The position numbers and the translations under genes were made by a program. A DNA stretch of 9,981 bases from Proteobacteria bacterium UBA1148 (GTDB lineage Bacteria > Pseudomonadota > Gammaproteobacteria > Steroidobacterales > Rariloculaceae): positions 10,348 to 20,328 of the forward strand of contig DBZY01000063.1 in NCBI GenBank assembly GCA_002311835.1, in the 5' to 3' direction. Below the pieces are notes generated by a model. The model ran no database searches, was not told the origin of the DNA, and worked only from the letters and a program-made list of their open reading frames with translations. Positions 6,597 to 9,981 of the stretch are shown here, piece by piece (the stretch's first letter is position 1; every line of letters begins with the position of its first letter).

Positions 6597-7856
6597 ATGA
6601 TATCGCACGATCCAGTAGACGATGGCAGTCATGTCATTCTAAGTTCGCACAGCAACCAGTTCGGATCAGCTATACGCATTAATTGGGGGGCACAAGATCC
6701 GCTCGAACGAGGCCCGGTCATCGGAACGATTTCTAATAAGACGGATCGCAACGTGATTGGAACTCATGGTGGTAGTTATACGGTTTACCGCGCCTTATCG
6801 ATCGCATCCGGTCATTTTTCGAGTGACCATCGTCCGGATCTCACCCACACGGACCCGGCTGTTGCTGTTGAACCCCAACCATCATGGTTCGAGGAAGGGC
6901 GTATTGTCTCGCTCGATCCGTGGGGAGCCCATACTAATGTGGTATTTCGTGAGTTCCTGGATCAGGGCATTAGCATTCAGCCAACAATCGCTATCACCCA
7001 AGCACATCTGACTCTGCCAGAAATTCACGGCGCCATTGAAGCCGAACGGCTTTCAGTCGACGGCGAAATCGTCACTGAGAGCCGCGATGTTCGCGTTACC
7101 AAAATTGCAATCGACCCAGTCTGGCATCTGCCATCAATTTCCGAGCGTTTCAAAATCAAAGAAAGCACGCTTCGAAAAACACTGTTCAGCGAAACGGGCG
7201 GAATGTTTCCAGAACTTGTCACTCGTTCTGACCTCAAGGTATGGCTTCCGCCAATCGGTAGCTCGACCGCCTACGTATTCGGTCATGTTGCCGATCTAGC
7301 CAATCCTGAGAGGGAGTTGACTTGCCGCGTTCACGACGAGTGCAACGGTTCGGATGTTTTTGGCTCCGATATATGCACATGTCGACCTTATCTTGTGTTT
7401 GGCATTGAAGATGCTGTCAGAACAGCACAGCGCGGTGGCGTCGGAATTGTAGTTTACTTTCGCAAGGAGGGCCGCGCGCTCGGCGAGGTTACAAAATTTC
7501 TTGTCTACAACGCGCGGAAACGCCAGCCTGATGGTGACAATGCTGCAACATACTTCCACCGGACTGAATGCGTTGCTGGGGTACAAGATGCGCGATTCCA
7601 GGAGTTTATGCCAGATGTATTGAACTACTTCGGTATTACCAAAATTGATAACCTGCACTCAATGAGCAATATGAAATACGATGCCATCACGGCGGCAGGG
7701 ATTCGCGTAATTAACCGAATTAAAATTCCAGAAGATTTGATCCCTGCCGATGCACGTGTAGAGATTGAGGCCAAGAAGGCCGCTGGGTATTTTTCTGATG
7801 GGGATACTCCCAATTCGGAGTCGCTGAGGTCAGTCAAGGGTCGCGACTTGACGTGA
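6597..7856 (+). CDS. urc1: Urc1-type uracil catabolism protein (GTP cyclohydrolase II homologue)
   Basis: This is a 419-residue protein starting at ATG 6597 with only a weak ribosome site. The C-terminal half (about 240-400) is a GTP cyclohydrolase II fold. RVHDEC at 244-249 leads into the zinc ligands C249, C260 and C262 (C-x10-C-x-C, the same spacing as E. coli RibA). The YFRKEGRALG loop is at 287-296, and the Asp/Arg pair needed for catalysis is kept as D331-x-R333. The RibA base-recognition motif TNNPxK is replaced by SMSNMK (355-360). An N-terminal domain of about 230 residues (GPVIGTISNKTDRNVIGTHGGSY, IVSLDPWG, TGGMFPELVTR) is absent from RibA and typical of Urc1. Genetic work in the yeast Lachancea kluyveri places URC1 in a uracil degradation route. 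Here it probably acts on a uracil nucleotide rather than GTP. Neighbouring urc4 overlaps it by 4 bases. Confidence 0.92.
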   Translation: MISHDPVDDGSHVILSSHSNQFGSAIRINWGAQDPLERGPVIGTISNKTDRNVIGTHGGSYTVYRALSIASGHFSSDHRPDLTHTDPAVAVEPQPSWFEEGRIVSLDPWGAHTNVVFREFLDQGISIQPTIAITQAHLTLPEIHGAIEAERLSVDGEIVTESRDVRVTKIAIDPVWHLPSISERFKIKESTLRKTLFSETGGMFPELVTRSDLKVWLPPIGSSTAYVFGHVADLANPERELTCRVHDECNGSDVFGSDICTCRPYLVFGIEDAVRTAQRGGVGIVVYFRKEGRALGEVTKFLVYNARKRQPDGDNAATYFHRTECVAGVQDARFQEFMPDVLNYFGITKIDNLHSMSNMKYDAITAAGIRVINRIKIPEDLIPADARVEIEAKKAAGYFSDGDTPNSESLRSVKGRDLT

Positions 7857-9058
7857 CAGGTTGGCGCTTCAACGGATCTCTGGATTATTTAATGAGTCCG
7901 ACAGCAATTCGTGACTGCGCCACACAGATCGCGAATCTAACTCGGCGCGGGGACGGGGCATTCAGACTCGATGAATCGCGCCTCGAGATGGTAGCCAAAC
8001 ACGTTGTAGATTCCATTCACCAAAAATACCCAACCATTGATATTCCACTTCATTCCCGCTGGCGACATTTCGAGATTGAGGGCACTGACAGCCTGCAGCG
8101 ATTTAATAATTTGACCGCGGAATGCTCAACCATGGAGCTTGCTCGAACCGGCTTCGATCTAATAGTCCCGTCGGTGCTGCTTGATGCGGGAGCTGGCCCT
8201 AGCTGGCGTTTTCGGACGAGCTCGGGAGCATTACTGTCCCGATCCGAGGGCCTCGCAATCGCGTCACTCGAGATGTTCTTGTCTGGTTCGTTCTCGTCTG
8301 ATCCCTCTCAGCCACTTCGCACCGATGCTAGCGCGCTGGTAGAGTTAAACCTTGTTGATTTTGCCGAAGGGATGCAGTCCTCCGAAGACAACCCACTCAT
8401 TGGTCTTAATAATCGCCTGCTCTTGCTACAGCAGCTTGGACGAGTAATTCAGCGTGAGTCAAAAATCTTTCCGACCGGTCGACTGAGTGACCTCGCGGAT
8501 CACCTTATAAACACTTCGACTACGGAGGTTAGCGCCACCTACATACTGTCAACCATCTTGCGCCTGCTGGGCCCCATGTGGCCCCAGCGGATAGTTGTGT
8601 CGGGCATAAATCTTGGTGACGCTTGGCGATATTCACCGCCAAACGAAAATAGCGAAACGGTCGTTCCATTTCATAAGCTATCCCAGTGGTTGACCTATTC
8701 GATCGCAGAAACATTGCTACGCAGTGGCAAGGCCGTGTGCGATATTGAGAAACTCACCGGCCTCGCCGAATATCGAAACGGCGGGCTATTTATAGATAGT
8801 GGCGTACTAGAGCTAAGACAGGAGTTTGCAAAACCTAGCTACTCCATCGAGAACCGGACGATCATTGAGTGGCGCGCACTCACCGTGTATCTGTTGGATC
8901 GGATTGCGGAGCGTGTTTCGAGCCTTCTGGGTCGAGAGCTTTCACTCCCTAGAGTCCTTGAGGGCGGCACCTGGCATGTTGGACGCGAACTGGCGTACGA
9001 GCGAAGTCCAACGGGCGAGTCGCCCTTACACATTAACACCGACGGTACGGTCTTTTAG
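7853..9058 (+). CDS. urc4: Urc4-type uracil catabolism protein (DUF1688)
   Basis: This 401-residue protein overlaps the urc1 stop in GTGA (7853-7856), so translation is probably coupled. An in-frame ATG at 7892 is an alternative start, 13 codons in. No signal peptide or membrane segment is present, so the protein is cytoplasmic. Characteristic DUF1688 blocks are IPLHSRWRHFE (64-74), PSVLLDAGAGPSWRF (106-120), RSEGLAIASLEMF (130-142), VPFHKLSQWLTYS (271-283), GLAEYRNGGLFIDSGVL (303-319), and GGTWHVGRELA (371-381) with the closing DGTVF. In yeast, urc4 mutants were reported to accumulate ribosylurea, placing Urc4 after ring opening and before urea release. The exact chemistry is not settled as far as I know. 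Its company with urc1 and a uracil phosphoribosyltransferase makes the assignment firm. Confidence 0.92.
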   Translation: MTGWRFNGSLDYLMSPTAIRDCATQIANLTRRGDGAFRLDESRLEMVAKHVVDSIHQKYPTIDIPLHSRWRHFEIEGTDSLQRFNNLTAECSTMELARTGFDLIVPSVLLDAGAGPSWRFRTSSGALLSRSEGLAIASLEMFLSGSFSSDPSQPLRTDASALVELNLVDFAEGMQSSEDNPLIGLNNRLLLLQQLGRVIQRESKIFPTGRLSDLADHLINTSTTEVSATYILSTILRLLGPMWPQRIVVSGINLGDAWRYSPPNENSETVVPFHKLSQWLTYSIAETLLRSGKAVCDIEKLTGLAEYRNGGLFIDSGVLELRQEFAKPSYSIENRTIIEWRALTVYLLDRIAERVSSLLGRELSLPRVLEGGTWHVGRELAYERSPTGESPLHINTDGTVF

Positions 9059-9060
9059 TT

Positions 9061-9696
9061 ATGAACAACCCAACCAACTATCATGTGATCAACCACCCAC
9101 TGCTTATGGAAAAGCTCTGCTGCCTAATGAACGCGCAGACCAATCCACCCGACTTTCGTCGTCTAATTCACGAGATGAGTTTTCTATTAACTTATGAAGC
9201 TTTGCGAGATTGGGTAACGGAGGAGACCGAAATCTCAACTCCAAACGGTCCCGCCGTAATCCCAAAGCTAAACAACTATCCAACGATCGTATCTATTTTG
9301 CGCGCCGGTAACGGAATGCTAGCCGGTGTGATTGAAGCTTTGCCGTTGGCGCGTGTCGGACACATTGGTATCTACCGTGATCGCGATCTCGACAGTACTG
9401 TCGAGTATTTCTTGCGACTGCCTGAAGATATACAGGGTGACTCCGTCCTACTACTCGATCCGATTATCGCTACGGGCGACACAATGTGTGCCTCAGTCTC
9501 GCGTCTCCGTAAATTCGGGGTCGGCGACATTCGTGTGCTAACGATCCTGGCCTCAAAGAGTGGCCTGCAAAAGCTTAATGCTACCGACGACAGTGTTTCG
9601 GTCTGGGGCCTGCGCCTTGAGGAATCGCTTAACCAGTCCGGCCACCTCGCACCTGGTCCTGGCGATGTGTCAGCGCGCTTTTTCAATGCCAGCTGA
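9061..9696 (+). CDS. upp: Uracil phosphoribosyltransferase, URC-pathway type (Urc6/Upp)
   Basis: This 211-residue cytoplasmic enzyme starts 2 bases after the urc4 stop. It makes UMP from uracil and PRPP, feeding the urc route. Type I phosphoribosyltransferase signatures are visible: LLTYEA (42-47), PTIVSILRAGNGM (74-86), YRDRD (105-109), and the PRPP loop DPIIATGDT (133-141). The uracil-binding C-terminus is GHLAPGPGDVSARFF (194-208), where E. coli Upp reads GYIIPGLGDAGDKIF. The first GD is kept and the second Asp is lost. Length matches the family (about 208-210). Because the gene is the third of a urc operon, its role is likely catabolic capture of uracil rather than general salvage, though it could do both. 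Confidence 0.93.
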   Translation: MNNPTNYHVINHPLLMEKLCCLMNAQTNPPDFRRLIHEMSFLLTYEALRDWVTEETEISTPNGPAVIPKLNNYPTIVSILRAGNGMLAGVIEALPLARVGHIGIYRDRDLDSTVEYFLRLPEDIQGDSVLLLDPIIATGDTMCASVSRLRKFGVGDIRVLTILASKSGLQKLNATDDSVSVWGLRLEESLNQSGHLAPGPGDVSARFFNAS

Positions 9697-9748
9697 CTTG
9701 ACTTGGAGCATACAGCAAACGCGAATAGTCGGAGAAATTAAGACATAC

Positions 9749-9769
9749 GGCAGCTCTCTCGAAGCTGTC
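9749..9769 (+). terminator. Candidate terminator hairpin after the urc operon
   Basis: GGCAGCT (9749-9755) pairs with AGCTGTC (9763-9769) over a 7-base loop, giving 7 pairs with one G-T. It stands 53 bases after the upp stop and before the tRNA. The following bases (TGTTATATAATTGATT) are AT-rich but lack a clean T tract, so termination here is possible rather than certain. Confidence 0.4.
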
Positions 9770-9774
9770 TGTTA

Positions 9775-9780
9775 TATAAT
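9775..9780 (+). promoter_or_regulatory. Candidate -10 box of the tRNA-Pro promoter
   Basis: A perfect TATAAT lies 26 bases before the tRNA's first base, a normal leader distance. The region 16-18 bases upstream has no recognisable -35 and coincides with the hairpin at 9749-9769, so the promoter would rely on the -10 or on an activator. Confidence 0.4.
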
Positions 9781-9806
9781 TGATTCTACTATGTTTTTAT
9801 TGAGAT

Positions 9807-9883
9807 CGGGGTGTAGCTCAGCCTGGTAGAGCACTGTCTTCGGGAGGCAGGGGCCGGAGGTTCAAATCCTCTCACCCCGACCA
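9807..9883 (+). tRNA. tRNA-Pro, anticodon CGG
   Basis: The cloverleaf folds completely. The acceptor stem CGGGGTG (9807-9813) pairs with CACCCCG (9873-9879), followed by discriminator A and an encoded CCA (9881-9883). The D arm is GCTC...GAGC. The anticodon stem CTGTC/GGCAG (9834-9838/9846-9850) encloses loop TTCGGGA with anticodon CGG at 9841-9843 and G37, as expected for proline tRNAs. The variable loop is 5 bases. The T arm GGAGG-TTCAAAT-CCTCT is canonical. It reads CCG codons. Confidence 0.96.
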
Positions 9884-9981
9884 ATCAAATCAATAGATTA
9901 TGACTTTAGATGAAAATTCTAGTACTGCATATGGTGCTAGGGTGGTGCATAGAGATGGATTTGGGCGCCTTAGATGACCCC

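Noticed and set aside
7296..7658. A 120-residue minus-strand frame inside urc1
   Set aside because: It lies opposite the highly conserved zinc and catalytic region of urc1, so it is a shadow of constrained coding sequence.
6597..7856. Annotation as riboflavin GTP cyclohydrolase II (RibA)
   Set aside because: It has a large extra N-terminal domain, a changed TNNPxK motif, and lies in an operon with DUF1688 and uracil phosphoribosyltransferase, which fits Urc1.
9560..9829. A frame running from inside upp into the tRNA gene
   Set aside because: Overlaps conserved upp sequence and then a tRNA; no independent evidence.
9900..9980. A 26-codon frame after the tRNA starting ATGACTTTAGATG
   Set aside because: It ends at a TGA within the window, has no ribosome site, and resembles nothing recognisable; nothing else is seen in 9884-9981.
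1..9981. CRISPR array, insertion sequence, or toxin-antitoxin / defence genes
   Set aside because: No regularly spaced repeats, transposase or integrase motifs, terminal inverted repeats or recognised defence domains were seen on either strand.

Overview
The window looks like a chromosomal segment of a Gram-negative bacterium, probably an uncultured (possibly marine) proteobacterium. The evidence is a periplasmic PQQ-dependent dehydrogenase, at least six exported small proteins with Sec-type signal peptides, and a tRNA gene that encodes its own CCA end. The assignment to a group is an inference and cannot be settled from sequence alone.

Left part, positions 2-4722, plus strand: the 3' half of a quinoprotein (PQQ) dehydrogenase gene, then a same-direction series of small secreted proteins: a DUF6152 protein, three members of an unnamed secreted family (called family X here; shared DL(x)GxW, C-P-(x)-PR and G-x-S/A-(I/V)-x-x-W-x-(E/D) motifs), and a second DUF6152 protein. 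After a hairpin-rich convergent junction (about 4720-4823), two minus-strand genes (4824-6379) hold one more DUF6152 protein and a DUF6152-family X fusion. The window therefore carries four DUF6152 domains and four family X domains. The fusion argues that the two families act together, probably in the periplasm and perhaps with the quinoprotein. In all four DUF6152 domains a His-His-Ser lies exactly where signal peptidase should cut, and an Asn-Pro-His follows about 27-30 residues later. This suggests an N-terminal copper site and is the least explained signal in the window.

Middle, 6380-6596: a divergent regulatory region with a palindrome resembling a RutR box inside a 12-bp imperfect inverted repeat, a second dyad near the start of the downstream operon, and a 9-bp direct repeat spaced 21 bp.

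Right part, 6597-9696, plus strand: a tight three-gene operon recognisable as the URC pathway for uracil catabolism: urc1 (GTP cyclohydrolase II homologue), urc4 (DUF1688) and an uracil phosphoribosyltransferase (urc6/upp type). Uracil would be converted to UMP, the ring opened with Urc1, and a ribosylurea-type intermediate processed with Urc4. No urea-using enzyme is in the window. The segment ends with a tRNA-Pro(CGG) gene at 9807-9883 and about 100 bases in which no gene is evident.
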